Position numbers and translations under genes: made by a program. A stretch of 64,000 bases of DNA from an uncultured Clostridia bacterium (lineage in GTDB: Bacteria > Bacillota > Clostridia > Oscillospirales > CAG-272). The stretch lies in contig CAMJPL010000007.1 in assembly GCA_946407735.1 (NCBI GenBank), positions 27,276-91,275 of the forward strand. Direction: 5' to 3'. This document shows, piece after piece, positions 1-10,027 of this stretch. The notes below the pieces were generated by a model, which worked only from the letters and a program-made list of their open reading frames with translations, did no database searches and had not been told where the DNA came from. Position 1 is the stretch's first letter, and each line of letters begins with the position of its first letter.

Positions 1-112
1 CCTCGACGCCGGAGCCCCCGGCGGCAGAGGCGTATTCGACCGCCTGCTGACAGACGAGTCGCTTCTCACCGACAGGGCGTTCGAGGAATATCTCGTGAAC
101 GGGATAAGGTGA
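1..112 (+). CDS. C-terminal fragment of an unidentified protein
   Basis: The window opens inside a plus-strand reading frame (codons from base 2) whose last 36 residues are visible before a TGA stop. The residues end in FEEYLVNGIR. A clear hairpin terminator follows within 20 bases, so this is a genuine gene end. Too little is present to name a family. Confidence 0.6.
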   Translation, partial: LDAGAPGGRGVFDRLLTDESLLTDRAFEEYLVNGIR

Positions 113-450
113 GGGATAAAAAACATCTCCCGCGCTTGAATGCGCGGGAGAATTTTCACATCATCCGTAGGGGTGGGCATCGCCCGCCCGTTTTTTTGGG
201 GGAACTATGTATATGCCCGACGACGATACATAAAACAGACGGAATACCGGATGAAATCTCATCCGCGGGCGGGCAATGCCCGCCCCTACACGGGATGGGT
301 GATGGATGCGCGACAATGGGATGACGCGGGAATGTGCGCAGATCGTCCGTTGGCGGTGATGGATGCGTGACAATGGGATGATTCGGGAACGTGCGCACAC
401 CATCCGTAGGGGCGGGCATCGCCCACCCGTTCGTCGGCCACCCTCCCCCG
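113..450. repeat. Gene-free patch of GC-rich palindromic and tandem repeats
   Basis: This stretch has no credible gene. It holds three copies of a GTAGGGGCGGGCAT / GCCCGCCC palindromic unit at 161-190, 265-297 (inverted) and 401-430. Between the second and third lies an imperfect 57-bp tandem duplication (301-357 and 358-414), both copies starting GATGGATGCG. A related palindrome recurs at 23366-23396, so the unit is dispersed. Frames open across it in several phases are composition artefacts. Confidence 0.7.
127..160 (+). terminator. Intrinsic terminator of the upstream partial gene
   Basis: A 9-bp GC-rich stem (CTCCCGCGC with GCGCGGGAG) encloses a 6-base loop and is followed by AATTTTC. 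It begins 15 bases after the stop codon. Confidence 0.75.
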
Positions 451-2286
451 TCATCCCTCCGTCTTCCTCCACAGCTCGAGGAATCCGCCCGACTCCGCCA
501 GCTCATACTCTCCGTCCATGAATACGTACGGGTCGAATTCGGCCGACAGATGGCGCATATCGACGAGGATGTACTCGGTCTTTTTCAGGCGGCCGTATAT
601 CGCCGGGAAGGACTGCAGATCGTCTATGTAATAGAGATGCGGCACGACGAAGTCGCCCGCCGAGACGGCGGCGCCGCGGGGGATCATGTCGACCACCTTC
701 TGCGCCTCGGCGTAGCTTTCACGGTGCAGGAAATACTCGACGGTATATCTCGACGCCTTGCCGAACATGAGCGAGAAGGTGAACACCACGCACAGCATGA
801 GCGATATAAGCGGCCGCCTGTGATCGCCCTTGCCGCCCGGCATGCCGTCCTCATCGGCACTTCGCTCCGACCACGCCAGCATGACGGCGGCGATCATCAT
901 GGCGCAGGAGCCGTAGGTGTACTGGAAATCGACGTTGTACTGATAGATCCAGTCGCTCATGAGGTTTATCACGACTGCCGGCATGAGCAGCACGCAGTTT
1001 CCCGCCCTGCCCGAAAGGAAGCCGAAAAGGAGCGGCACGCACGTCCACATGACGAACACCAGCTTGTCCTGCGTGAACACCTTGAGGATCAGATACCCGA
1101 TGTCGAAAACGCAGGTCTTTATCACCGACAGCATCCCCTCGCCGCCGTCGAGACAGTAGTTCGCGAAGCGGCTCACCATCGGCTCGCCGCCGAAGACGGT
1201 GATCATCTTCGACGCGAAGACGAAGTACCCTCCCGCGGCGATGAGAAGGAGCAAGCCGCGCAGCTTTTTCTCCCGCGTCAGTATGATGAACAGCGCCGCC
1301 GCGAAGACGTAGAGCGCCGCGTCCTCCTTCACCGACAGCGTCAGGGCGGCGAAGACCGCCGTGCCGGCGTTGTTCCGCTCGATGATGAACAGCATCAGAT
1401 ACAAAACGAGGACGGCGAGGAATTTGTTCTCATGAAAGTCGCGGAAGCAGCCGTTGAGCATCGTCGGGTAGCAGAGATAGACGAGGGAGAAGAGAAGCGA
1501 CGCCGTCGGCGTGTAGCCCAGCTTTTTCGCTATCCGGAAGACCGGGAAGGCGCCGAGGCAGACGCCGAGCGACTGGACGATGAAAAGATAGACCGGGTGC
1601 CGGAAGAGCAGATATCCCGGCAGCAGCAGATAGAAGAAGGGCGAGAAGTGGACGGCGAAGTGGGTCAGCTCCTTACCGCGCTCGACCGTAGTCAGCGGCA
1701 GGCCTGTCTTCGCCATATTCTCGAACATCTGCGTGAATATCCCGAGATCGAAGGTCGCCTCGGTGAAGGTGCGGTACTTGAAATATGTAAGATACGCCCC
1801 CGCCGCCGCGAAGACGGCGGCAAGCAGCGCGACGGCAATGTACGCCCCCCTGTACGTCAGCCTGCCCCTGAGCCCGATGCGGTCGTCCGTCGTCATCACC
1901 CTGCCGATGATGATGATTATCACCGCCAGACCCATGTTGAACCATATCTTCGAGTCGAGGATCGCCCCGAGCGCCGACGCGAAGACGACCGCCGACAGCC
2001 CGAGCGCCCGGAAGATGTGTTTCGCCTTTCTCGTAAGCAGCGCCGACAGCAGCATCAGCAGGACGGAAACCCCGAAGACGATGAAGAAAAGCGGGTATGA
2101 GAATCCGGTGACGAATTCCTTCAGCCCGTAGCTTTTGAAGCGTATAAGAGAGGCGACGGAGGCGGTGATGTATGCGGCGGCGAGCAGCGCTCCCCATGCC
2201 GCCCCCTTTTCGAGCCCGAAAAGGGAAAGGAAGCGGACGGAGGCGTCACGGGCGCGGATCAGTTTTTCAGGCGGACGTAATCGCAT
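451..2286 (-). CDS. DUF2079 multi-pass membrane protein
   Basis: A 611-residue integral membrane protein with about twelve hydrophobic segments. Near residue 180 it has a segment with FDLGIFTQMFEN followed by HFSPFFYLLLP, typical of DUF2079 proteins. That family resembles GT-C glycosyltransferases, but no substrate is established. The frame extends upstream to 2355, but a strong promoter sits inside that extension (-10 at 2327-2332), so the first usable ATG is at 2286, giving MRLRPPEKL. It is monocistronic and divergent from rnj. The family assignment rests on remembered motifs. Confidence 0.75.
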   Translation of the reverse strand: MRLRPPEKLIRARDASVRFLSLFGLEKGAAWGALLAAAYITASVASLIRFKSYGLKEFVTGFSYPLFFIVFGVSVLLMLLSALLTRKAKHIFRALGLSAVVFASALGAILDSKIWFNMGLAVIIIIIGRVMTTDDRIGLRGRLTYRGAYIAVALLAAVFAAAGAYLTYFKYRTFTEATFDLGIFTQMFENMAKTGLPLTTVERGKELTHFAVHFSPFFYLLLPGYLLFRHPVYLFIVQSLGVCLGAFPVFRIAKKLGYTPTASLLFSLVYLCYPTMLNGCFRDFHENKFLAVLVLYLMLFIIERNNAGTAVFAALTLSVKEDAALYVFAAALFIILTREKKLRGLLLLIAAGGYFVFASKMITVFGGEPMVSRFANYCLDGGEGMLSVIKTCVFDIGYLILKVFTQDKLVFVMWTCVPLLFGFLSGRAGNCVLLMPAVVINLMSDWIYQYNVDFQYTYGSCAMMIAAVMLAWSERSADEDGMPGGKGDHRRPLISLMLCVVFTFSLMFGKASRYTVEYFLHRESYAEAQKVVDMIPRGAAVSAGDFVVPHLYYIDDLQSFPAIYGRLKKTEYILVDMRHLSAEFDPYVFMDGEYELAESGGFLELWRKTEG

Positions 2287-2326
2287 GGCTGTACAGTGGA
2301 AATATTCAGTGATCTCGGTTTCTTCA

Positions 2327-2355
2327 ATTATATCACATTCGCCGCCGTCAGTCAA
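2327..2355 (-). promoter_or_regulatory. Sigma-A promoter of the DUF2079 gene
   Basis: On the minus strand TTGACT and TATAAT are separated by 17 bases, with TGA before the -10. Its position fixes the start codon of the gene at 2286. Confidence 0.8.
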
Positions 2356-2636
2356 TAAGCAAACGTCATTTTCGCCGGGCGGGTGAGACGGCGGTATGCG
2401 TCAATTCACCGAAAATTTACAGAATGGAATACACCTTCAAGGCAAATTATGATACAATATTTTGGAATAGTGTCAATACACATCTGATGACCGTCAAAAG
2501 GCGCGGCATACTGCGATAAGCTATCCGGCGAAGGCCGTCGGATTTTGTTTTTGTATCACGGCGACGCCGCGAAGGCGGGAAAATACATAACGGAAACGAA
2601 AAGAATACATATATATACCGAAGAATAAGGAAGATA

Positions 2637-4313
2637 ATGGCACAAAGCAAGGAAAACAACAAGCTCAGGGTCATGGCTCTCGGCGGTCTCAACGAGATCG
2701 GAAAGAACATGTACCTTCTCGAATACGGGAGCGATATAATCGTCATAGACTGCGGGATAGGCTTCCCGGACGAGGAGATGCTCGGCATCGACCTCGTCAT
2801 CCCAGACGTGCAGTACCTCGTCGACAACGCCGAAAAGGTGCGCGGGATATTCCTCACGCACGGGCATGAGGACCATATAGGAGCCGTCCCGTACGTGCTG
2901 CAGTCGCTCAACGTCCCGATCTACGGCACCCGCCTGACGATCGGCATACTCAAGAACAAGCTCGAGGAGCACCATCTCCCGCACAAGCCGATACTCAACA
3001 CCGTCTACGCCGGCAGCTCGGTCAAGGCGGGAGTTTTCTCGGTCGAATTCATACGCGTCAACCACTCGATAGCCGACTCGTGCGCGCTGGCGATAAAGAC
3101 GCCGGTCGGCACCGTCATCGAGACCGGCGACTTCAAGCTCGACATCACCCCCATCGACGGCGAGATGATGGACATCACCCGCCTCGGGCAGCTCGGAAAG
3201 GAAGGGGTACTGCTCCTCATGAGCGACTCCACCAACGCCGAGCGTCCCGGCTGGACGCCGAGCGAGCGCATCGTCGGCGAGAGCTTCGACGACATCTTCA
3301 TGAAGAACGCCGACAAGCGAATCGTCATAGCCACCTTCTCGTCGAACGTCCACCGCGTGCAGCAGGTCATCGACAAGAGCGTCCGCTACAACCGCAAGGT
3401 CGCGATAACCGGCCGCTCGATGCTCAACATCGTCACCGCCGCCGTCGAGCTCGGATATATGAAGGTGCCGCGCGGCTCGCTCATCGACATAAGCGAGATC
3501 CGCCGCTATCCGCCCGAGCAGCTGACGCTAATCACCACCGGCAGTCAGGGCGAGCCGATGTCGGCTCTCTACCGCATGGCCTTCTCCGAGCACGACAAGG
3601 TCGAGCTCGGCCCGAGCGATCTCGTCGTCCTCTCGGCCTCGGCGATCCCCGGCAACGAGAAGATGATAGACAAGATCGTGAACGAGCTCTGCAAGAAGGG
3701 GGCGGCGGTCTTCCGCGACACGGCGGTCGACGTGCACGTCTCCGGCCACGCCTGCCAGGAGGAGCTCAAGCTGATGATGGCGCTGACGAAGCCGAAGTTC
3801 TTCATGCCGGTCCACGGCGAGTACCGCCATATGCAGGCGAACCGCGACAACGCCATCGAAGTCGGCATCCCGGAGGAGAACATCTTCATCTCCGACATAG
3901 GCCGCGTGCTCGAGCTCGACGGCGAATCCTGCCGCGACATCGGGACGGTGCCGTCCGGCAGAGTGCTCGTCGACGGCTACGGCGTCGGCGACGTCGGGAG
4001 CATAGTGCTCCGCGACCGCAAGCATCTTGCGCAGGACGGACTCATCGTCGTCGTCGCCACGGTCGACATAAGCGAGCGGGCGGTCATCTCCGGCCCGGAT
4101 ATCGTGTCGCGCGGCTTCGTCTATATGCGCGAGGCCGAGGAGATGATGGATCAGGTGCGGGTCATCGCCCGCGACGCGCTGCAGGAGAGCCTCGACGCCG
4201 GGATAACCGACTGGACGCAGCTCAAGGCGAACGTCAAGGACGATATGCAGAAGTTCCTGTTCCAGCGCACGAAGCGCAATCCGATGATACTTCCGGTGGT
4301 AATGAATGTCTGA
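2637..4313 (+). CDS. rnj: Ribonuclease J
   Basis: A 558-residue member of the RNase J family, cytoplasmic metallo-beta-lactamase/beta-CASP nucleases with endo- and 5'-3' exonuclease activity in mRNA decay and rRNA maturation. The metal-binding motif HGHEDH is at residues 75-80, the beta-CASP region follows with SGHACQEELK, and PVHGEYRHM lies further on; length matches the usual ~555 residues. The start has AAGGA eight bases upstream. It is the first gene of an overlapping operon with an MFS transporter and a DUF308 protein, its last 8 bases overlapping the transporter. Upstream a TACAAT (2453-2458) could be a -10, but no good -35 pairs with it. Confidence 0.95.
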   Translation: MAQSKENNKLRVMALGGLNEIGKNMYLLEYGSDIIVIDCGIGFPDEEMLGIDLVIPDVQYLVDNAEKVRGIFLTHGHEDHIGAVPYVLQSLNVPIYGTRLTIGILKNKLEEHHLPHKPILNTVYAGSSVKAGVFSVEFIRVNHSIADSCALAIKTPVGTVIETGDFKLDITPIDGEMMDITRLGQLGKEGVLLLMSDSTNAERPGWTPSERIVGESFDDIFMKNADKRIVIATFSSNVHRVQQVIDKSVRYNRKVAITGRSMLNIVTAAVELGYMKVPRGSLIDISEIRRYPPEQLTLITTGSQGEPMSALYRMAFSEHDKVELGPSDLVVLSASAIPGNEKMIDKIVNELCKKGAAVFRDTAVDVHVSGHACQEELKLMMALTKPKFFMPVHGEYRHMQANRDNAIEVGIPEENIFISDIGRVLELDGESCRDIGTVPSGRVLVDGYGVGDVGSIVLRDRKHLAQDGLIVVVATVDISERAVISGPDIVSRGFVYMREAEEMMDQVRVIARDALQESLDAGITDWTQLKANVKDDMQKFLFQRTKRNPMILPVVMNV

Positions 4314-5532
4314 CATCTCTGCTCGGTCATACCGCCCGACGATACGGGCCGCATACGTCGGCTATATCGTTCAGGCGATAGTGAACAACTTCCTCCCGCT
4401 GCTTTTCATAACCGTCCAGCGGGACTGGGACATACCCCTGTCGAGGATCACCTTCCTCATAACGATCAATTTTCTCATCCAGCTCTGCGTCGACGTCACG
4501 TCGTCGAAGCTGGTGCCGAAGATAGGCTACCGCACGGCGGTAACGATTGCTCATTTCTTCGCCGCCGCCGGGATGGCGGCGCTCGGCATCCTGCCGTTCG
4601 TCCTGCCCGATCCCTATATCGGGATCCTGATATCCATATTCCTCACCGCCGTCGGCGGAGGGCTCATCGAAGTCATAATCAGCCCGATAGTCGAGGCCTG
4701 CCCGACCGAAGACAACAAGGCGGGGCAGATGAGCTTCCTGCACTCGGCCTACTGCTGGGGACACGTCCTCGTCATACTGCTGTCGACGCTTTACTTCGTC
4801 GTCTTCGGGACGGCAAACTGGCGGTATATGTCCTTTGTCTGGGCGCTTGTGCCGCTTATAAACGCCTTCGTCTTCATGAAGGTGCCGATCCGCACCCTCG
4901 AGGAGGAGAGCGGCGGCAGCATGCCGATAAGGCGCCTCATCGCCGCGCCGGTGTTCTGGACGCTGATGCTGATGATGGTCTGCTCCGGCGCCGCCGAGAC
5001 GGCGATGGCGCAGTGGGCGTCCGATTTCGCCGAGGCGGGTCTCGGAGTCTCGAAGACCCTCGGCGATCTGCTCGGCACCTGCCTGTTCGCCGTGCTGATG
5101 GGCGTCTCCCGCGTGATATACGCCTCTCTCAGCGACAGGGTCGACATGTCGAAATACATGATAATGTCGTCCCTGCTCTGCGTCGTCGGGTATATCCTCA
5201 GCGTCTTTTCGCCCTATCCGCTGCTGTCGCTCGTCGGCTGCGGGATAATCGGCTTCTCGGTCGGCATAATGTGGCCGGGATCGTATTCCATCGCCGCCGC
5301 CGCCGTAAAGGGAGGCGGGACGGCGATGTTCGCGCTGCTGGCTCTCGGCGGCGACCTCGGATGTCTCAGCGGGCCGACGATGGTCGGCACCGTGGCGGGA
5401 TTTTTCGGCGGCGAGCTGAAGGCCGGCCTTATATGGGCGATCATATTCCCGATAGGGCTCATAGCCGGGCTTGTCATCTGTCTCAGACTGACGAAGAAAG
5501 GACATTCCGATGAAAACGGTAAACAGACTTGA
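4306..5532 (+). CDS. MFS transporter, fucose-permease-like
   Basis: A 408-residue protein with about twelve hydrophobic helices, laid out like a major facilitator superfamily permease. The HSAYCWGHV segment around residue 145 and the central hydrophilic loop resemble the FucP-like branch of Firmicutes MFS proteins. The substrate cannot be read from sequence. The ATG lies inside the last codons of rnj (8-base overlap), with GGTGG just upstream. It overlaps the following DUF308 gene by 23 bases. Such coupling to RNase J need not be functional. Confidence 0.8.
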   Translation: MSDISARSYRPTIRAAYVGYIVQAIVNNFLPLLFITVQRDWDIPLSRITFLITINFLIQLCVDVTSSKLVPKIGYRTAVTIAHFFAAAGMAALGILPFVLPDPYIGILISIFLTAVGGGLIEVIISPIVEACPTEDNKAGQMSFLHSAYCWGHVLVILLSTLYFVVFGTANWRYMSFVWALVPLINAFVFMKVPIRTLEEESGGSMPIRRLIAAPVFWTLMLMMVCSGAAETAMAQWASDFAEAGLGVSKTLGDLLGTCLFAVLMGVSRVIYASLSDRVDMSKYMIMSSLLCVVGYILSVFSPYPLLSLVGCGIIGFSVGIMWPGSYSIAAAAVKGGGTAMFALLALGGDLGCLSGPTMVGTVAGFFGGELKAGLIWAIIFPIGLIAGLVICLRLTKKGHSDENGKQT

Positions 5533-6094
5533 AATATCATACCTTCTCTACGCTCTCGCCCTCGTCGTTTTCGGGGCGGTGCTGCTGATCTTCCCGGAGA
5601 TCTCGCTCGGCGTCGTCGGCGTCGTGTCGGGCATCGCGATAGCCTGCGTCGGGCTGCTCAATCTCATCCTGTATTTCCGCGGGATGTATTTCGGGATCCC
5701 GTCCGGCTTCACGCTGATGACCGGGCTCGCCTTCCTTCTCATCGGGACGCTGCTGATCATCCGTCCGGGAAGCGGCGCGTCGGTCGTCACCTTCGTGATC
5801 GGCCTGTTCGTCGCCGTCGAAGGCGTCTTCCGCATCCAGAACTCCGCCGAGGAAAGGCGCGTCGGCCTCAAACGCTGGTGGATGCTGCTCGCAGCCGGGA
5901 TATTCGACATAATATTCGGCCTCCTTACGATAATCAGTCCGTTCTCCGCGGCCGCCGCCGTGGTGCGCCTCGCCGGGATCGCGCTCATCGTCGCCGGAGT
6001 CACGAACGCCGCCGTCAGCCTCTACGTCAGCCGTCATATAAAGAAGCGCATCGACGGCGACGAGAAGGATACGATATATTATATCGAGCGCTGA
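5510..6094 (+). CDS. DUF308 (HdeD-like) membrane protein
   Basis: A 194-residue protein of about six short hydrophobic helices with paired Gly-rich segments (VVGVVSGIAIACVGLLNLI and VRLAGIALIVAGV), characteristic of the DUF308/HdeD family of small membrane proteins. HdeD in enterics is linked to acid resistance; a role here is not established. The start is preceded by AAAGGA and lies inside the end of the MFS gene. It is the last gene of the operon. Confidence 0.75.
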   Translation: MKTVNRLEISYLLYALALVVFGAVLLIFPEISLGVVGVVSGIAIACVGLLNLILYFRGMYFGIPSGFTLMTGLAFLLIGTLLIIRPGSGASVVTFVIGLFVAVEGVFRIQNSAEERRVGLKRWWMLLAAGIFDIIFGLLTIISPFSAAAAVVRLAGIALIVAGVTNAAVSLYVSRHIKKRIDGDEKDTIYYIER

Positions 6095-6193
6095 AAAAAG
6101 CGCGGGAACTTTTTTCTCCCCGCTGCCGTCATATATAAGAGCGCCGGTACAGGGCGCTTCCAGGGATATCAATATATCAAGGAGAGATCATTT

Positions 6194-8479
6194 ATGAAAA
6201 TGACTATGAAGGCCGTCTCGCTCATCCTGACGGTGATAATGCTTTCGGCGCTCGCCGCGCTGCCGGTATCGGCGGCGAAGGTCGGCGACGTCGTCGGCGA
6301 GGTGGCTCATACCGATATCGTCACCTACATCAACAATCAGCCGATAGAATCGTTCAACATCAACTGGGAGACCGCCGTCATCGTCGAGGATCTCGCGAAA
6401 TACGGCTTCAACGTCGTCTGGGACCCGACTCCCGGCAACCGTCAGCTCCGCGTCACCCGCGCCTATGACAAGGCGTTCCAGAACACCTTCCGCCCGACCG
6501 CCAGCACCCATCCGAACGGCACGCACGCCTTCGACGTGCTCTATACCGACATCGTCACATATTTCGACGGCCATAAGGTCGACAGCTTCAACGTCAACGG
6601 CAGGACCATCGTCTATGTAAACGACATAAACAAGTACTACGGCCAGACCTACAGCTACAACGACGGCACCCGCACCCTCAGCCTGACGCTGAAATCCGGC
6701 TCCGCCGCCCCGGCCCCGGCTCCCGCCCCGACATCCGGCTCCGAGAGCTATAAGTGGAGCTACGACTACGCCATAAGCGACGTTTCGACCACCCTCAACA
6801 ACGGCTTCTCCTTCTCCATGAAATCCACCGGCGCCAACCGCTTCAGACTGAGCTCGTCCGACGGCGCCTACAAGGCCGTTTCCAACCTCAACATCTCCGG
6901 CACCGGCGTCACCTTCACCATCCCGAAGGCGACCAACGTCATCGGCGACACCCTCAGCCGCCTGAACGCCCTTATAATGACGACCAATACGGCGAAATAC
7001 CGCACCGTCGACAAGAGCGCCTACAACAAGAACCTGCTCTCGCAGGTCTACTCGGTCAAGCTCAACGGCAGCGCCGCCTCCGGCATACTCGAGTACACTG
7101 AGGACGATACCGGCCTCAACTACACCTTCACCTTCGATACGCCGGTCGCCTACGCCGACATCGACACCGTCGACATCAGGGTCGGCGACATAAAGACCGC
7201 CGCCGAGAACGCGAAGGTCGTCGACTACATAAACGACAAGCTCCCGCAGAGCTTTGCCGTAACCAGCGGCGGCAGTTTCTCGCTCGTCAACATCCGCACG
7301 ATAGACAACAGCTTCAGACTGCCCCGCCTCGATCTCACGACGGCTCAGGCCCAGTCGCTCAACAGCCAGATAGCCACCGACTTCAACAGCTATACCTTCA
7401 TCGACGGCAAGACCAACGGCAGCTATTACAACGCCCTTAAGACCGCCTCCCCGACCGGCGGCTACGGCGTGCTCGGTACCGGCACATACGGCCGCACCGT
7501 CGATTACGATACCTCGCTCTCGCAGGGCGGCGTGCTCACGATCACCGTCTCATATACGACGACCCCGGTCGACGGCTCGCCCTATACCGACAGATACAGC
7601 TATCTTTACAACACCTCGACCGGCACCTGGACCCGCTCCACCCAGATCGAGCGCAACTATTCCACCTCGGTCAGCCAGTACGGCGAGCTGATCAAGTCGT
7701 CGATAAACGACTTCCGCAGCAACTTCATCGCCGCCTTCGTCTCGGGCGACACCGCCCTTCTCGAAAGCCTCTGCGGCGTTTCCTCCGGCCTCTACTCCGG
7801 CTACAAGAGCATAGTCTTCGGCCAGTACGCCTACACCCTGTCCTCCGACGGCGGATATGTCCAGCTCACCTTCAACGCCCTCACCGGCACCGACGCCGTC
7901 CCAGCCGGCCTCCATACATGGAAGATCTACCAGACCAACAGCCGCGTCAGCTTCCTGCCCGACACCGGCTCGGCTCCGCAGACCGTCACCAACACCGAGG
8001 CCGACGCCGCGGTCAAGAGATGGCTCGAAAGCGGCGTCTACTACGCCGTCACCGACGCCTCCTCCCTCGTCTCCGACGAGCTCGTCACATACAAGAACCA
8101 TATCTTCAACTATATGGTCTCCACCTTCGGCTCGGTCTCGCCTCTGACCCTCAGAGTCTACGGACAGCAGTGGTTCGGCGTCACCTTCACCGACGAGGAT
8201 ATGCTGAGATACTCCCAGTCCTCCGACGCCTCTGGCAACTTCACGAAGGCCTACGGCTCGGGCTTCTCCCGCGTGTTTGACATCCTGTCCGACACTCAGG
8301 GAGTGAACGGCACCCTCTTCGTCAAGGTGCAGTTCTACGCCGACTGGAGCCGCACGATCAAGAGCGATGTCGTCACCTTCACTCTGAAATCGGCCCCCGT
8401 CAGCGGCGGCACCGCCTATTACGTCGCCGGCGCCGTCGTCGAGTCCTCCGGCGTCGCCCCGGTGCTCGGCCAGAACTGA
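6194..8479 (+). CDS. Secreted protein with two copper-amine-oxidase-N-like repeats
   Basis: A 761-residue exported protein. It starts with a typical signal peptide ending LPVSAA, behind the strong site AAGGAGAG. Residues ~35-95 and ~115-165 are two repeats of the form TDIVTY-x-(D/N)-x-x-x-(I/V)-x-SFN(I/V), ending in a Val-Asp/Tyr-rich strand, like the stalk or copper-amine-oxidase N-terminal domain. A PAPAPAP linker near residue 178 leads to a long Ser/Thr/Tyr-rich beta-type region of unknown fold. The same two-repeat head is found in the protein encoded at 17882-19642. It is probably a surface or extracellular protein; no enzymatic motif was recognised. It has its own leader after the DUF308 gene. 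Confidence 0.7.
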   Translation: MKMTMKAVSLILTVIMLSALAALPVSAAKVGDVVGEVAHTDIVTYINNQPIESFNINWETAVIVEDLAKYGFNVVWDPTPGNRQLRVTRAYDKAFQNTFRPTASTHPNGTHAFDVLYTDIVTYFDGHKVDSFNVNGRTIVYVNDINKYYGQTYSYNDGTRTLSLTLKSGSAAPAPAPAPTSGSESYKWSYDYAISDVSTTLNNGFSFSMKSTGANRFRLSSSDGAYKAVSNLNISGTGVTFTIPKATNVIGDTLSRLNALIMTTNTAKYRTVDKSAYNKNLLSQVYSVKLNGSAASGILEYTEDDTGLNYTFTFDTPVAYADIDTVDIRVGDIKTAAENAKVVDYINDKLPQSFAVTSGGSFSLVNIRTIDNSFRLPRLDLTTAQAQSLNSQIATDFNSYTFIDGKTNGSYYNALKTASPTGGYGVLGTGTYGRTVDYDTSLSQGGVLTITVSYTTTPVDGSPYTDRYSYLYNTSTGTWTRSTQIERNYSTSVSQYGELIKSSINDFRSNFIAAFVSGDTALLESLCGVSSGLYSGYKSIVFGQYAYTLSSDGGYVQLTFNALTGTDAVPAGLHTWKIYQTNSRVSFLPDTGSAPQTVTNTEADAAVKRWLESGVYYAVTDASSLVSDELVTYKNHIFNYMVSTFGSVSPLTLRVYGQQWFGVTFTDEDMLRYSQSSDASGNFTKAYGSGFSRVFDILSDTQGVNGTLFVKVQFYADWSRTIKSDVVTFTLKSAPVSGGTAYYVAGAVVESSGVAPVLGQN

Positions 8480-8517
8480 GAACGAAGCTCATTAAGGAAG
8501 CAAATCTGAACGATCGC

Positions 8518-8562
8518 GGAATAAGCCGGCCTCTTGACCGGCTTATTCCGGTTTGATATTTT
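8518..8562 (+). terminator. Intrinsic terminator
   Basis: A perfect 12-bp stem (GGAATAAGCCGG with CCGGCTTATTCC), an 8-base loop and a T-rich tail close the secreted-protein gene. Confidence 0.85.
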
Positions 8563-8603
8563 CCCCCCGAAACCGCCTCATCCGATCTTAGAGGGAAGCA
8601 GAT

Positions 8604-9971
8604 ATGGCAAAGGAAAAAGAACAGATGACCGACATCAGGACATACCTCAGGACAAAAGAAGAGCTCTGCCGTGAGAGCGGCACGATCCCGCCCGCGCTTT
8701 TCGCCGAATACGGCGTCAACAGAGGCCTCCGCGATCTCAGCGGCAAGGGCGTCCTCACCGGCCTCACCAACATATCCAAGATCGTCTCCTTCAAGGACGG
8801 CGAGCCGTGCGAGGGCGAGCTCTGGTACCGCGGCTGGCGGGTCGAGGATCTCATATCCTCGCTGAACGGAAGAAGCGGCTTCGAGCGGACGGCTTATCTT
8901 CTGCTGTTCGGCAGGATGCCCGACGAAGACGAGGAAAGGGAGTTTTCGTCCGTCCTCGGCTCGCTCAGACTGTCGCTGCCGAAGAATTTCGTGCGCGACG
9001 TCGTAATGAAGCGCCCCACGAAGGACGTAATGAACTCGATGACCTGCAGCATACTCAAGCTGGCGTCGTACGACGATACCACGGGCTCGTCCGATCTCTC
9101 CGACAACATAGGGCAGTGCATGAGGCTCATAGCAGTCTTCCCGCTCCTCGCCGTATACGGCTGGCACGCCTATAACCATTACGAGAACGGCGGCAGCATG
9201 TATATACATACGCCCGATCCGTCCCTTTCGGCGGCGCAGAGCTTCCTTTCGCTGCTCCGTCCCGACGGGCGCTTCGATCCGCTCGAGGCGCAGGTGCTCG
9301 ACATCGCCCTCATGCTGCATATGGAGCACGGAGGCGGCAATAACTCCACCTTCACCACCCGCGTCGTCACGTCGTCCGGCTCGGACACATACTCCACCGT
9401 CGCCGCCGCCATGTCGTCGCTCAAGGGTCCCCGCCACGGCGGAGCGAACCTCAAGGTCATGGAGATGATGGCCGATATAAGGCGGAACGTCAACGATACC
9501 GACGACAGGGACGCCGTCTCGGCGTATCTTGACCGCATCGTCGATAAGGACACCTTCGACAGACAGGGGCTCATCTACGGCATGGGACACGCCGTCTACT
9601 CGATCTCCGATCCCCGCGAGAGGGTGCTGCGCGGCTTCGTCGAAAAGCTCGCCGCCGCAAAGGGCAGGGAAAAGGATCTCAGACTGTACGAGACGGTCGA
9701 AGCGGAGGCTCCGAAGATCATAGCCGCAAAACGGCGCATCTATAAAGGCGTCAGCCCGAACGTCGACTTTTTCAGCGGCTTTGTCTACGATATGCTCGGG
9801 CTCCCGGTCGAGCTTTATACCCCCCTGTTCGCCGTCGCGAGAGTCGTCGGCTGGAGCGCTCACCGCCTCGAGGAGCTCGTCGGCGGCGGAAAGATCATGC
9901 GCCCCGCCTATCTCAGCGTCATGAAGGAGCTCGGCCATGACGACGAGATAACTCAGTCCGATCTCTGCTGA
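8604..9971 (+). CDS. gltA: Citrate synthase (citrate/2-methylcitrate synthase family)
   Basis: A 455-residue cytoplasmic enzyme that condenses oxaloacetate with acetyl-CoA. The family signatures are clear: GELWYRGWRVEDLI near residue 75, HMEHGGGNNSTFT near 250, LKGPRHGGAN near 275 (substrate-binding His) and GMGHAVYSISDPRERVL near 330 (second active-site His-Arg). VDFFSGF follows (catalytic Asp region). AGAGGGAAGCAGAT precedes the ATG. It stands alone between two hairpins. Whether it prefers acetyl- or propionyl-CoA cannot be told; no other TCA or methylcitrate gene is nearby. Confidence 0.93.
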   Translation: MAKEKEQMTDIRTYLRTKEELCRESGTIPPALFAEYGVNRGLRDLSGKGVLTGLTNISKIVSFKDGEPCEGELWYRGWRVEDLISSLNGRSGFERTAYLLLFGRMPDEDEEREFSSVLGSLRLSLPKNFVRDVVMKRPTKDVMNSMTCSILKLASYDDTTGSSDLSDNIGQCMRLIAVFPLLAVYGWHAYNHYENGGSMYIHTPDPSLSAAQSFLSLLRPDGRFDPLEAQVLDIALMLHMEHGGGNNSTFTTRVVTSSGSDTYSTVAAAMSSLKGPRHGGANLKVMEMMADIRRNVNDTDDRDAVSAYLDRIVDKDTFDRQGLIYGMGHAVYSISDPRERVLRGFVEKLAAAKGREKDLRLYETVEAEAPKIIAAKRRIYKGVSPNVDFFSGFVYDMLGLPVELYTPLFAVARVVGWSAHRLEELVGGGKIMRPAYLSVMKELGHDDEITQSDLC

Positions 9972-10027
9972 GAGCGATTTCACAAATTCAGACAACATTA
10001 TTAATCAAATCGCAACACCTGAGCCGA

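Noticed and set aside
391..2100. Long open frame on the plus strand opposite the DUF2079 gene
   Set aside because: It is Arg/His/Glu-rich low-complexity translation of the complementary strand of a GC-rich gene, without homology, ribosome binding site or promoter.
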